From CBDFKV01 sp965249035 (GTDB lineage: Bacteria; Pseudomonadota; Gammaproteobacteria; Arenicellales; Poriferihabitantaceae), in NCBI GenBank assembly GCA_965249035.1, contig CBDFKV010000007.1:1426001-1490000 (forward strand): 64,000 bases of DNA. The letters are read 5' to 3'. The position numbers and the translations under genes are program-made. Of the stretch, positions 26,229 to 34,419 are shown piece after piece (the stretch's first letter is position 1; every line of letters begins with the position of its first letter). Below the pieces are notes generated by a model. The model did no database searches. It was given only the letters and a program-made list of their open reading frames with translations, and had not been told where the DNA came from.

Positions 26229-26942
26229 ATGACCAAGCCCCCAGAATTTCCCACGCTGTATTTGTCGATCGCGCATGATTGCCCGTATCTACCCGATGAA
26301 ACGGCAACCAGCCTGCTGTTCGACCCGTCTTCTGAAGTGACCGACACGATGTACAGCGCTGCGGTAAGGCTTGGTTTTCGTCGCAGTGGTGACATGGTGT
26401 ATCGACCTTATTGCCTATCATGCACAGCCTGCATCCCCGTACGAGTTCCGGTCGCACAATTTCAACCGAACCGTAGTCAGCGCCGCTGTAACCAGCGCAA
26501 CCGGGATTTGTCGATCGCCTTTCTGGACATGGATTACGATACCGAGCATTTTGAGTTGTTCAAGCGGTATCAACGCTGGAAACACCCCGGTGATGCGATG
26601 GATCATGGCGACCAAGATCGCTACCTTTCGTCGATGTTGGACACACCGGTTCAGTCAGCATTGCTAGAAATCCGTAAAGAGCAAGAACTGTTGGCGGTTT
26701 CGGTGATTGACATGCTGGATGATGGTTTTTCCGCGGTTTACACCTTTTTCTCACCGGAGCACGCTGAGCGCAGCCTTGGCACCTATGCCATTTTAGCCCT
26801 GCTAGCCAAAGCACGCACCATCGGTGTCGCTCACATCTATCTCGGTTACTGGATTAAAAACTGCGGAAAAATGAGTTACAAAACACGGTTTCAGGCGCTG
26901 GAAGGCTATATCGACAACCACTGGCAAGCGCTCACCGATTAG
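26229..26942 (+). CDS. bpt: Aspartate/glutamate leucyltransferase (Bpt)
   Basis: Adds leucine to N-terminal Asp or Glu, feeding them into the ClpS/ClpAP N-degron pathway. The 237-residue protein shows the ATE-type N-terminus CPYLPDETATSLLFDP, the cysteine pair CLSCTACIPVRVPV and the C-terminal GNAT-like core with FFSPEHAERSLGTYAILALL and HIYLGYWIKNCGKMSYK. Cys-rich motifs and size fit Bpt rather than eukaryotic ATE1. It follows aat by two bases; together they cover both classes of secondary destabilising residues. clpS/clpA are not in the window. Confidence 0.94.
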   Translation: MTKPPEFPTLYLSIAHDCPYLPDETATSLLFDPSSEVTDTMYSAAVRLGFRRSGDMVYRPYCLSCTACIPVRVPVAQFQPNRSQRRCNQRNRDLSIAFLDMDYDTEHFELFKRYQRWKHPGDAMDHGDQDRYLSSMLDTPVQSALLEIRKEQELLAVSVIDMLDDGFSAVYTFFSPEHAERSLGTYAILALLAKARTIGVAHIYLGYWIKNCGKMSYKTRFQALEGYIDNHWQALTD

Positions 26943-26971
26943 CTAAAACCAGCGGGGAAACGAACATGACC

Positions 26972-27382
26972 TCAGTTGGCGCCGTGTTCCGCTTGGTAGT
27001 GGGCTTTGTACCAGTCTGGCTCGTTTAGATCGGCATCGTATAAAAACTCAGCAATGGCGCGAACCTGCTCCTCAGGATAAGGCAATGTCAGCATCACCCC
27101 AAATCGGCGTACGGCACCGGGCATTAGCGCAGTCTCCGGGTTAGGCGCTGCCACCCAATTGACCACGTAATTCACAAAGCTATCTCTGTCGGAGTGCTGG
27201 CGAATAACATGATTTTTCATGCCAAATGCGGGTGGGGCGACCGTCGGCTGACCGGTAGCAACATGGCAATTGCCGCACAGTCGGCCATACAACTCGGCAG
27301 GGTCATCACTTGCCACTACTGGCTGTAGCGATAACCCTAAAGATAGCCCAAATAACCCGATCCCAATCACTAGATTTTTCAT
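26972..27382 (-). CDS. Small periplasmic cytochrome c
   Basis: The frame is open to 27406, but the ATG at 27382 begins a signal peptide (MKNLVIGIGLFGLSLGLSLQ). The mature protein has one haem c motif, CGNCH, followed by APPAFGMKNHVIR, whose Met is a possible distal ligand, and a C-terminal LPYPEEQVRAIAEFLYD helix typical of class I cytochromes c. It is 136 residues. It is probably an electron carrier to an oxidase or other periplasmic enzyme; the partner is not adjacent. Confidence 0.88.
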   Translation of the reverse strand: MKNLVIGIGLFGLSLGLSLQPVVASDDPAELYGRLCGNCHVATGQPTVAPPAFGMKNHVIRQHSDRDSFVNYVVNWVAAPNPETALMPGAVRRFGVMLTLPYPEEQVRAIAEFLYDADLNEPDWYKAHYQAEHGAN

Positions 27383-27499
27383 GTTGCTACACCAATTATT
27401 TGCCAAGTGAGGACTATATCATTGCATGATAAATGGCCCCTTAACATTCGCACCCAATCAGTCTCGGTTTCAATTATATTCATTCGTGCTATCAAAGAG

Positions 27500-29305
27500 T
27501 TACTTTCGTTCCTTACGCTGTTGGCGTGAGGGTTTTTTCGACGCTCGAGGCGGTTTCTCAGCCGGCCTTTTCCTTGCTGGAGCGGCTCGATTCGGGCGCT
27601 TATTGGCATAATCGGGCTTGCCACCACCAGTCAGCAGAGATATCTGCAATTGTTGTCCTGCGACCCACACTTTTTTCAGTGTGTTGAACAAGTCTTTAGG
27701 CATCCCTTCTGGTAAATCAACCACAGTATGATCGGTATTAATCGTAATCTGGCCAATCAGCTTGGCATCCAGGCCGACTTCATTGGCGATTGCGCCGACG
27801 ATATTGGCGGGTTTGACCTCATGAATACTGCCCACTTCGAGCCGGTATCGCTTCATGCCCTTTTCCAGCGACTCAAGACTTCTTGGGCCTCGCTCACCCC
27901 TCTGATTGCGATCACCACGTGAGCGACGTTCACGTTGCGGGCGTTGTTCTCGATCCCAGCTTTGGTCAGGCTTGCGTTGCGGTTTATTCACCACTAACAA
28001 TGGTGTATCACCTTGCAATAAATGAGCCAGAGCAGCAGCTATGTCCCGGCCTGGTGCATCGTGCTCTTGCTCATATTGTTCGATCAACTGGGTGAAAAAT
28101 GCCAAGTCTTTGTTGGCCAATGTGTCGGAAATGCGTTGCTTGAAATTAGCGACCCGTTTGTCATTAATAATTTCTGTCGACGGCAATTCCATTTTTTCGA
28201 TTTTTTGCCGCGTCGCTTTTTCAATCGCAGCGAGCAAGCGCCGTTCACGCGGAGCGACAAACAAGATCGCATCACCTTTTTCCCCAGCGCGGCCCGTTCG
28301 TCCAATTCGATGCACATAGGCCTCGGTATCGTAAGGGATATCATAATTGACCACGTGGCTAATACGACGAACATCAAGGCCACGGGCCGCCACATCGGTC
28401 GCTACCAAAATATCTAACTTGCCCTTTTTAAGGTTATCGACAGTCCGCTCGCGTTGATTTTGCTGTATATCCCCATTCAGTGGCGCTGAAGCATAACCAC
28501 GGGCTTGCAGCTTGTCTGATAACTCAGCGGTCGCCATTTTAGTACGCACAAAAATGAGCATCGCATCGAATACTTCTGCCTCAAGGATTCGGGTTAAGGC
28601 ATCCAGCTTGTGCATGCCGCTAACCGGCCAATAACGTTGGCGAATCGTATCTGCAGTAGTGGTTTTGACCTTAATCGTGATTTGTGCCGGATCATTCAGA
28701 TGACGGGTCGCAATGCGTCGGATTTGAGTCGGCATGGTTGCCGAAAATAGGGCAATCTGCCGGTCAGACGGTGTTTGCTCGAGTATCCATTCAACATCAT
28801 CGATAAAGCCCATACGCAGCATTTCATCGGCTTCATCCAGCACCAAGGTACTGAGCTTATCCAACTTTAAGGTGCCACGACGCATATGATCCATGACCCG
28901 CCCAGGCGTTCCGACCACTACGTGCACACCGCGCTTCAAACCGCGCATTTGGCCACGATAATCCTGACCGCCGTAGATCGGTAAAACATGAAAGCCTTTC
29001 AATTGCGACGCATAGGTCTGAAACGCTTCCGCGACCTGAATGGCCAGCTCCCGAGTCGGCGCCAACACCAACACTTGCGGATCTTTTTGAGTTAAATCCA
29101 GGTTTGACAGAATTGGCAGGGCAAAGGCGGCGGTTTTTCCGGTACCGGTTTGTGCCTGGCCTAATACATCTCTGCCTTCCAGCAGCAATGGAATAGTTTG
29201 CGCCTGGATCGGCGAAGGTGTTTCGTAGCCCACTGTCTCCAAAGCTTTCATGAGCTCAGGCTTGAGTCCTAATTGTTTAAACGCGGTTACCGGTTCGGTT
29301 GTCAT
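27500..29305 (-). CDS. deaD: ATP-dependent RNA helicase DeaD/CsdA
   Basis: Cold-shock-type DEAD-box helicase, likely acting in ribosome assembly and mRNA decay. The 601-residue protein has TPSPIQAQTIPLLLEGRDVLGQAQTGTGKT at the N-terminus, DEAD in VLDEADEMLRMGF, SAT and HRIGRTGRAG. The C-terminal extension holds a DbpA/CsdA RNA-binding domain (RYRLEVGSIHEVKPANIVGAI, then AGQQLQISLLTGG) and a basic RPNRAAPARKR tail. It is divergent from infA. Confidence 0.95.
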   Translation of the reverse strand: MTTEPVTAFKQLGLKPELMKALETVGYETPSPIQAQTIPLLLEGRDVLGQAQTGTGKTAAFALPILSNLDLTQKDPQVLVLAPTRELAIQVAEAFQTYASQLKGFHVLPIYGGQDYRGQMRGLKRGVHVVVGTPGRVMDHMRRGTLKLDKLSTLVLDEADEMLRMGFIDDVEWILEQTPSDRQIALFSATMPTQIRRIATRHLNDPAQITIKVKTTTADTIRQRYWPVSGMHKLDALTRILEAEVFDAMLIFVRTKMATAELSDKLQARGYASAPLNGDIQQNQRERTVDNLKKGKLDILVATDVAARGLDVRRISHVVNYDIPYDTEAYVHRIGRTGRAGEKGDAILFVAPRERRLLAAIEKATRQKIEKMELPSTEIINDKRVANFKQRISDTLANKDLAFFTQLIEQYEQEHDAPGRDIAAALAHLLQGDTPLLVVNKPQRKPDQSWDREQRPQRERRSRGDRNQRGERGPRSLESLEKGMKRYRLEVGSIHEVKPANIVGAIANEVGLDAKLIGQITINTDHTVVDLPEGMPKDLFNTLKKVWVAGQQLQISLLTGGGKPDYANKRPNRAAPARKRPAEKPPRASKKPSRQQRKERK

Positions 29306-29559
29306 ATCTTGTTTCCTGAAACTAGTGGTTCAAGGCAGAGCTAATCCAGCCGCCTTGGTCGAAAATAGCTGCGTTGCTGTTTACCAGAAAAGTCGATAAA
29401 CGGCGTAAAAAGTGAATCAATGATGAATAAACGGGGTCTATCTCAGCAAAACATCAGAAAAATCAAGCCAATTCGCGGGTTTGCGACCCCATGAGTTGCC
29501 ACACCTAACGACTTGCCGTACACTCCGCGCTCGTTTTATTCATTCGGAGACGCGCCAAG

Positions 29560-29778
29560 GTGGCAAAAGAAGAGCATATTGAAATGGAAGGAACGGTTAT
29601 TGATACCCTTCCCAACACACAGTTTAAAGTCCAACTGGAAAATGGACACGAAGTTATCGCCCATATATCCGGCAAAATGCGCAAGTATTACATTCGCATT
29701 CTGCGCGGCGATAAAGTAACGGTGCAATTAACGCCGTACGATCTAAGCAAAGGGCGCATCACCTTTCGCATGAAATAA
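29560..29778 (+). CDS. infA: Translation initiation factor IF-1
   Basis: 72 residues, the standard IF-1 length, MAKEEHIEMEGTVIDTLPNTQ onwards, with the S1-type OB fold HVIAHISGKMRKYYIRILRGD and ending KGRITFRMK. It binds the A site of the 30S subunit during initiation. The frame is open from 29513 but the ATG at 29560 gives the canonical N-terminus. A strong terminator follows at 29829-29867. Confidence 0.97.
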   Translation: MAKEEHIEMEGTVIDTLPNTQFKVQLENGHEVIAHISGKMRKYYIRILRGDKVTVQLTPYDLSKGRITFRMK

Positions 29779-29828
29779 TTGCTTCTGAGGTAATCTCCCC
29801 GAAGCATCCCGCAACAAGCAACACATTC

Positions 29829-29867
29829 AATAAAAAAGCCCCGGCGGTAGTGCGGGGCTTTTTTATT
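29829..29867. terminator. Bidirectional Rho-independent terminator between infA and rpmG
   Basis: A perfect 15-bp stem, 29829-29843 paired with 29853-29867 (AATAAAAAAGCCCCG and its complement), with a 9-base loop. A run of T follows on one strand and a run of A precedes on the other, so it works in both directions: for infA (plus) and rpmG (minus). Confidence 0.92.
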
Positions 29868-29940
29868 GACTAACCAAAATCAGGCAACCACTATTGGTAA
29901 TCGATCGGGCCAATTGATTTTGGGTCAATAGTAATAGGCC

Positions 29941-30096
29941 CTACTTGATCTTCACCTCTTTATAGGGAACGTGCTTGCGAACCACGGGATCAAACTTTTT
30001 GATCTCCAGCTTTTCAGACATAGTGCGCTTGTTTTTGGTCGTGGTGTAATAATGCCCCGTACCTGCACTGGAAACGAGCTTAATTTTATCTCTCAT
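29941..30096 (-). CDS. rpmG: 50S ribosomal protein L33
   Basis: A 51-residue frame: MRDKIKLVSSAGTGHYYTTT through NKRTMSEKLEIKKFDPVVRK to a TAG at 29941-29943. This is a complete bL33 of the zinc-free type, with no Cys pairs. An AGGAAAATT sequence precedes the ATG. It follows rpmB after a short gap on the minus strand, the usual rpmBG order, and ends near the terminator at 29829-29867. Confidence 0.96.
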   Translation of the reverse strand: MRDKIKLVSSAGTGHYYTTTKNKRTMSEKLEIKKFDPVVRKHVPYKEVKIK

Positions 30097-30125
30097 AATA
30101 ATTTTCCTAAGAAGCTGACTAGCGT

Positions 30126-30362
30126 CTAAACTTTAATACCACGCGCTTGCATATCTTCGAGAACGCTGTCGATGCCGTTCTTATCGATCACACGCAAGCC
30201 TTGAGATGAGACGCGCAGACGCACCCATCGGCTTTGACTTTCGACCCATATCTTCTTGTTATGCAGATTGGGCAGAAATTTACGTTTGGTCCGATTGTTC
30301 GCGTGCGACACGTTGTTGCCGACCGTAGTCTTCTTACCAGTAACTTGACAGACTCTTGACAT
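30126..30362 (-). CDS. rpmB: 50S ribosomal protein L28
   Basis: 78 residues from the ATG at 30362, MSRVCQVTGKKTTVGNNVSH, with NLHNKKIWVESQSRWVRLRVSSQGLR and ending ARGIKV. Standard length for bL28 of the Cys-poor type. The frame is open further to 30401 but the conserved bL28 start is at 30362. It is the first gene of rpmB-rpmG; a TATAAA box (minus strand, 30424-30419) lies 56 bases upstream of the start. Confidence 0.97.
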   Translation of the reverse strand: MSRVCQVTGKKTTVGNNVSHANNRTKRKFLPNLHNKKIWVESQSRWVRLRVSSQGLRVIDKNGIDSVLEDMQARGIKV

Positions 30363-30502
30363 GATTCTTACCTTGTTGATTTCTGGCCGACCAGCGGCCA
30401 CGCAAAATTCGGGAGCGCGTTTATACCAGAATGGTAACGAAAAAGGTAGCTTTTCGTTGTAGTTGTCTGGCTAAATTCAGCATTTTTGACCTACGCTCGA
30501 TT

Positions 30503-31270
30503 ATGGAGCTTTTGCTCGCGCTATTCAACACCTGGACCGGAGGGCAATGGCTCGCAGTGTGTGCCATTTTCATCTGGAGTGGTTTCGTGCGCACCGGCCT
30601 TGGCTTTGGTGGTGCAGCATTGGCATTACCGTTCTTGTTAATGGTCAAACCCGACCCCTTGTATTGGCTGCCGATCGTTGCGATCCAGTTATTGTTTTTC
30701 ACCGCACTGACGGTTTCTCATCGCCTTAAAAACATCGATTGGCAGTATTTGGGTAAATCGCTGTCCATCATGATTATTCCCAAAATTATTGGGGTACTGG
30801 GGTTGATCACTTTGCCGCCCATTGTTTTGGTGGTTTTTGTCTATTCGGTTACCTTGGTCTATGCGCTAACTTACATTTTTGGCTACGTGATCAAAAGCCG
30901 CTACCGTTGGCTGGATACCCTGTTGTTGGTGCTTGGCGGCTATGTTACTGGCACATCGCTGATCGGTGCGCCCTTGATCGCCGCGGTATATGCGCAACAT
31001 GTTGCCATCCATCAGCTTCGTGACACCTTATTCGTGCTCTGGTTTATCCTGGTGACTATCAAGATGAGCACTTTTATCGTGCTGGATGTCCCTCTGAATG
31101 GGCAAATGTGCGTGCTATTGATCCCTATCGTCGCAATCGGTCACTTGATCGGCCTTAGGGTCCACCAGCAGCTGCTAGAGGCTGGCGGTGTGACCTTCAA
31201 AAAATATATCGGACTAGGACTGGCGTTGGTATGCTTAGTTGGCTTGTGGCGGGCGCTCAGCCTGGCATGA
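30503..31270 (+). CDS. TauE/SafE-family membrane permease
   Basis: The 255-residue protein (ATG at 30503, MELLLALFNTWTGG) is almost all hydrophobic, with about eight membrane segments in two repeats. The first repeat has GLGFGGAALALPFLLMV near residue 35; the second has GGYVTGTSLIGAPLIAAVYAQHV. TauE/SafE proteins export or import sulfite, sulfoacetate and other organic sulfur anions. The substrate here is unknown and no sulfur genes flank it. The frame is open from 30431, but that extension has no signal or conserved features and overlaps the rpmB promoter region. Confidence 0.85.
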   Translation: MELLLALFNTWTGGQWLAVCAIFIWSGFVRTGLGFGGAALALPFLLMVKPDPLYWLPIVAIQLLFFTALTVSHRLKNIDWQYLGKSLSIMIIPKIIGVLGLITLPPIVLVVFVYSVTLVYALTYIFGYVIKSRYRWLDTLLLVLGGYVTGTSLIGAPLIAAVYAQHVAIHQLRDTLFVLWFILVTIKMSTFIVLDVPLNGQMCVLLIPIVAIGHLIGLRVHQQLLEAGGVTFKKYIGLGLALVCLVGLWRALSLA

Positions 31271-31415
31271 TCAAACCTACTAAGCGTTCTGTGCCGAACA
31301 CTTATTTTTCAATATTATCTTTTGGATTTTATCTAACTTGCACGCCCCGATTTACGTATAATTACTTGCTTATTTACATTTCACCCGCCACCCGCTGAGG
31401 CACGAGGAACAACCC

Positions 31416-32063
31416 ATGAATTCTGACCAAGCTCGCAGTAATATGATTGAGCAACAAATTCGCCCTTGGAATGTTAATCAACCAGCGGTTTTAGCGGCGC
31501 TTGAATCAGTGCGTCGTGAAGATTTTGTGCCCAACTCGCACCAGGCTTTGGCATTTTCAGACGTTGCGATACCTTTGGATAACGGCAGCCACATGCTTGA
31601 ACCCAAAGTCGCCGCGCAGCTGGCAAACACGATGAACCTGCAATCAGAAGATACGGTCCTGCAAATAGGCGCTGGCAGTGGCTATTTAACCGCACTATTG
31701 GCACAGCTGGCCCACCGCGTTACCGTGATCGAGCAAGACCCGATCACGGCCGAAGCCGCCCAGCAAAAGATCGCGATGGCGGGCATCGAAAATGTGCACT
31801 ATAGCGATACGCCAACAGCCAGCTCGATTGACTTAGTCGATGCCATTGTTATTCGCGACGGTGTTCGTACGGTAGATGATCGTCTGTTTGAGCAATTAGC
31901 TGTTAACGGCCGATTAGTCGCCGTCGTTGGTGATTTACCCACCATGGAATTGACCCAATTTATCAAGCATAGTGATCGTATCGAAGCCCATTCAATCGTG
32001 GATACGGTCGTTCCACACGCCTCTGCCCAAGCTTCGGCAGACACCAGAATTTTTGTATTTTGA
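31416..32063 (+). CDS. pcm: Protein-L-isoaspartate O-methyltransferase
   Basis: SAM-dependent enzyme that methylates isoaspartate in damaged proteins. The 215-residue protein has the SAM motif I VLQIGAGSGYLTALLAQLAH (about 81-100) and VRREDFVPNSHQALAFSDVAIPL upstream, a Pcm hallmark. ATG at 31416 with GAGGAAC six bases before. A TATAAT hexamer is at 31357-31362 with no good -35. Pcm is often next to a TolC-type gene, as here, 20 bases apart. It is slightly divergent from E. coli Pcm (no surE or rpoS neighbours). Confidence 0.92.
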   Translation: MNSDQARSNMIEQQIRPWNVNQPAVLAALESVRREDFVPNSHQALAFSDVAIPLDNGSHMLEPKVAAQLANTMNLQSEDTVLQIGAGSGYLTALLAQLAHRVTVIEQDPITAEAAQQKIAMAGIENVHYSDTPTASSIDLVDAIVIRDGVRTVDDRLFEQLAVNGRLVAVVGDLPTMELTQFIKHSDRIEAHSIVDTVVPHASAQASADTRIFVF

Positions 32064-32083
32064 TTGAGCCTTTAGACTATCCC

Positions 32084-33409
32084 ATGAAACACCTATTATC
32101 TCGAGTCGCGCCGACAGCCCTGCTGCTTGGCTTGGTAGTGAGCCCAGCCTCAGCGATAGGTATCGCGGAAATTTATGCGTTGGCAGAAGCTAATAATGCT
32201 GGTTTTGCCGGCAAGCAAGCTGAATTTGCTGCCGCTCAAGAAAATCTCCCACTCGCCAAATCGGCGCTGCGCCCTAAATTAAACACCTCATTTGGGCTTA
32301 ATCGGCAGTACAGCAAATCTAGGCCTGATGGCGAAGCAAGCTCTGATGCTACCTGGAACGGTAAGCAACTTGCTTTAGCGCTACAGCATAAGCTGTATGA
32401 CCGTTCCAGCAAGACCGCCATCAAACAAGCTGAGTTGGGCGTGGATATCGCAGCACACCAGTTTAGCGCTGCCGAAGAAGACTTAATTATCGATACTGCG
32501 ACGAGCTACTTTGCCGTTTTAACCGCGCAAGATAGCAAAACGTTGGCAGAACGAGAACTCACGGCTATTGGTCGTCAACTCGACTTGGCCCAACAGCGGC
32601 TGGACGTTGGCCTAGGCACCAAAACCGACCTGTATGATGCCAATGCACGTTTTCAACTAACCAATGCCAATTTGATTGCTGCTGATAACGAAATCAGTAA
32701 TAGCAAGCGGGCGCTGGAAGCTTTGATCGGCATGCCATTAACTGTCGCTCTCGCACAGCTGTCTGATCAAAAAATCGAACTCAGCAATGACCAAGGCATT
32801 GATAGTTGGATCACCGCTGCACTCGAAACCAATAGTGGCCTCGCTGTGCAAGAACTGCAGACCGAGGTAGCTAAGCTTGAGCTTGATAAAGCCGAGCAAG
32901 CGCGTCACCCCACCTTAAGCCTGGAAGGCTCCGCCAGCCGGGCTGATAGCGATACCTCACTTTCCAGACCAGCAGGCGACTCTGATGCCTGGAATATTGG
33001 ACTGCAGTTAGCATTGCCCATTTACCAAGGTGGAGCAATCGCAGCAACCCAGCGCCAGGCGGGTTATCAATACGCGCAAGCGAGCAGTACTTTAGAGCAA
33101 ACTCGGCGCACCATTAGCACCTCCGTCGGCAGTGCCTACAGCGGGATTAAAAGCCTGCAATTGCAGGTTGATGCCTTGGCAGAAGCAGTCAAAGCCAGCG
33201 AAAGTGCGCTTGAAGCTAAAGAAGAAGGCTTTAAGGCAGGCGTCAGCACCAATTTGGACGTCCTGGATAGCCAACGAGACTTATTTTCGGCACAACGCAA
33301 TTTTCTCAAGGCGCGCTACGATACCGTTATTGCGCTGCTCCAGCTCGAAAAAGTTACAGGCACATTAAACACCGAAGATATTGTGCGTATCAACGGCTGG
33401 CTTCAGTAA
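32084..33409 (+). CDS. tolC: TolC-family outer membrane efflux channel
   Basis: Start at ATG 32084 (MKHLLSRVAPTALLLG), a signal peptide ending around ASA; an in-frame TTG at 32060 would disrupt it. The 441-residue protein has the duplicated OEP domain: helices with Ala/Gln/Leu heptads and beta strands typical of TolC, with LAQQRLDVGLGTKTDLYDANARFQLTNANLI in the first half and KEEGFKAGVSTNLDVLDSQRDLFSAQRNF in the second. It forms the outer membrane exit for type I secretion or RND pumps. The pcm-tolC pairing is common, and no inner membrane pump is adjacent. Confidence 0.92.
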   Translation: MKHLLSRVAPTALLLGLVVSPASAIGIAEIYALAEANNAGFAGKQAEFAAAQENLPLAKSALRPKLNTSFGLNRQYSKSRPDGEASSDATWNGKQLALALQHKLYDRSSKTAIKQAELGVDIAAHQFSAAEEDLIIDTATSYFAVLTAQDSKTLAERELTAIGRQLDLAQQRLDVGLGTKTDLYDANARFQLTNANLIAADNEISNSKRALEALIGMPLTVALAQLSDQKIELSNDQGIDSWITAALETNSGLAVQELQTEVAKLELDKAEQARHPTLSLEGSASRADSDTSLSRPAGDSDAWNIGLQLALPIYQGGAIAATQRQAGYQYAQASSTLEQTRRTISTSVGSAYSGIKSLQLQVDALAEAVKASESALEAKEEGFKAGVSTNLDVLDSQRDLFSAQRNFLKARYDTVIALLQLEKVTGTLNTEDIVRINGWLQ

Positions 33410-33517
33410 GTACTCACTGCGTTCCTCGCCACAAATCAACTCCCATTGATATCAGCGCCTTCATTGGCAATGCACTCTAGTTTGTAACCCCTCTGGCTGA
33501 TCCAGCCGACAAGACTC

Positions 33518-34294
33518 ATGGCTAAATACATTTCTGAAAAAGTAACTTGGGTGCATCACTGGAATGATCGACTGTTCAGTTTTCGTACTGGGCGCGAGCG
33601 ATCCTTTCGGTTTGAAAATGGTCAATTCGTCATGATTGGACTGATGATCGACGATAAGCCACTAATGCGTGCTTATAGTATCGCCAGCCCCAATTACGAA
33701 GACTATTTGGAATTTTTCAGCATCAAGGTGCAGGATGGCCCGCTCACATCCATCCTGCGAAACCTTCAAGTCGGTGATGAAATCCTGATTTCAACCAAGC
33801 CCACTGGCACGCTGGTTAATTATCGGCTGATCCCTGGCAAACACCTGTATTTACTCAGCACCGGCACCGGTATGGCGCCATTTCTCAGTATCATCCAAGA
33901 CCCAGAGATTTATGAAGCCTATGACAAGGTTATTTTGACTCACGGGGTCAGAGACCTCTCGGAGCTGGCGTACGAAGAGTTGATCTTAAACGAACTACCC
34001 AACAACGAATATTTCGGTGATTTGGTTCGAGAAAAATTGATTTATTATCCCACCGTTACCCGCGAACCCTATAAAAACCACGGCAGACTGACTGATTTAA
34101 TCACCTCAGGAAAGCTGTTCAAAGACATCAACATGCCAGAGCCGACGATCGAAAATGATCGCTTCATGATCTGCGGAAACCCTGGAATGTTACGTGATTT
34201 AACTGCCATTTTAGAACAAAAAGGCTTCCATGAAACCGTTCGCGCCGACACTGGTCACTACGTCATTGAACGCGCTTTCGTCGAAAAAGGTTAG
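33518..34294 (+). CDS. fpr: Ferredoxin--NADP(+) reductase
   Basis: The 258-residue protein has the FAD-binding LMRAYSIASPNYEDYLEFF and the NADP-binding LYLLSTGTGMAPFLSII, with HGVRDLSELAYEE and FMICGNPGMLRDL, as in gammaproteobacterial Fpr. It ends YVIERAFVEKG, a family C-terminus. It moves electrons between NADPH and ferredoxin or flavodoxin and contributes to oxidative-stress defence. A monocistronic unit with a terminator at 34350-34380. Confidence 0.93.
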   Translation: MAKYISEKVTWVHHWNDRLFSFRTGRERSFRFENGQFVMIGLMIDDKPLMRAYSIASPNYEDYLEFFSIKVQDGPLTSILRNLQVGDEILISTKPTGTLVNYRLIPGKHLYLLSTGTGMAPFLSIIQDPEIYEAYDKVILTHGVRDLSELAYEELILNELPNNEYFGDLVREKLIYYPTVTREPYKNHGRLTDLITSGKLFKDINMPEPTIENDRFMICGNPGMLRDLTAILEQKGFHETVRADTGHYVIERAFVEKG

Positions 34295-34349
34295 CTTTGT
34301 TTGCTCGGCTCCGGCTTTACTTAGCTCTAACCGGTATTGAACACTCACA

Positions 34350-34380
34350 AAAAAGGCGAGCTGAGTTAGCCCGCCTTTTT
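34350..34380. terminator. Bidirectional terminator between fpr and lon
   Basis: AAAAAGGCG at 34350-34358 pairs with CGCCTTTTT at 34372-34380, with an inner GCT/AGC pair across one mismatch and a 5-base loop. The T run follows on the plus strand and an A run precedes, so it can end both fpr and lon transcripts. Confidence 0.82.
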
Positions 34381-34419
34381 AGCTCATTGCTGCTCATTCC
34401 GCCAGCACATCCCTTACCC

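Noticed and set aside
31342..31362. TTGCAC followed by TATAAT upstream of pcm
   Set aside because: The -10 is perfect, but the spacer is only 13 bases, too short for a normal promoter pair; only the TATAAT is mentioned.
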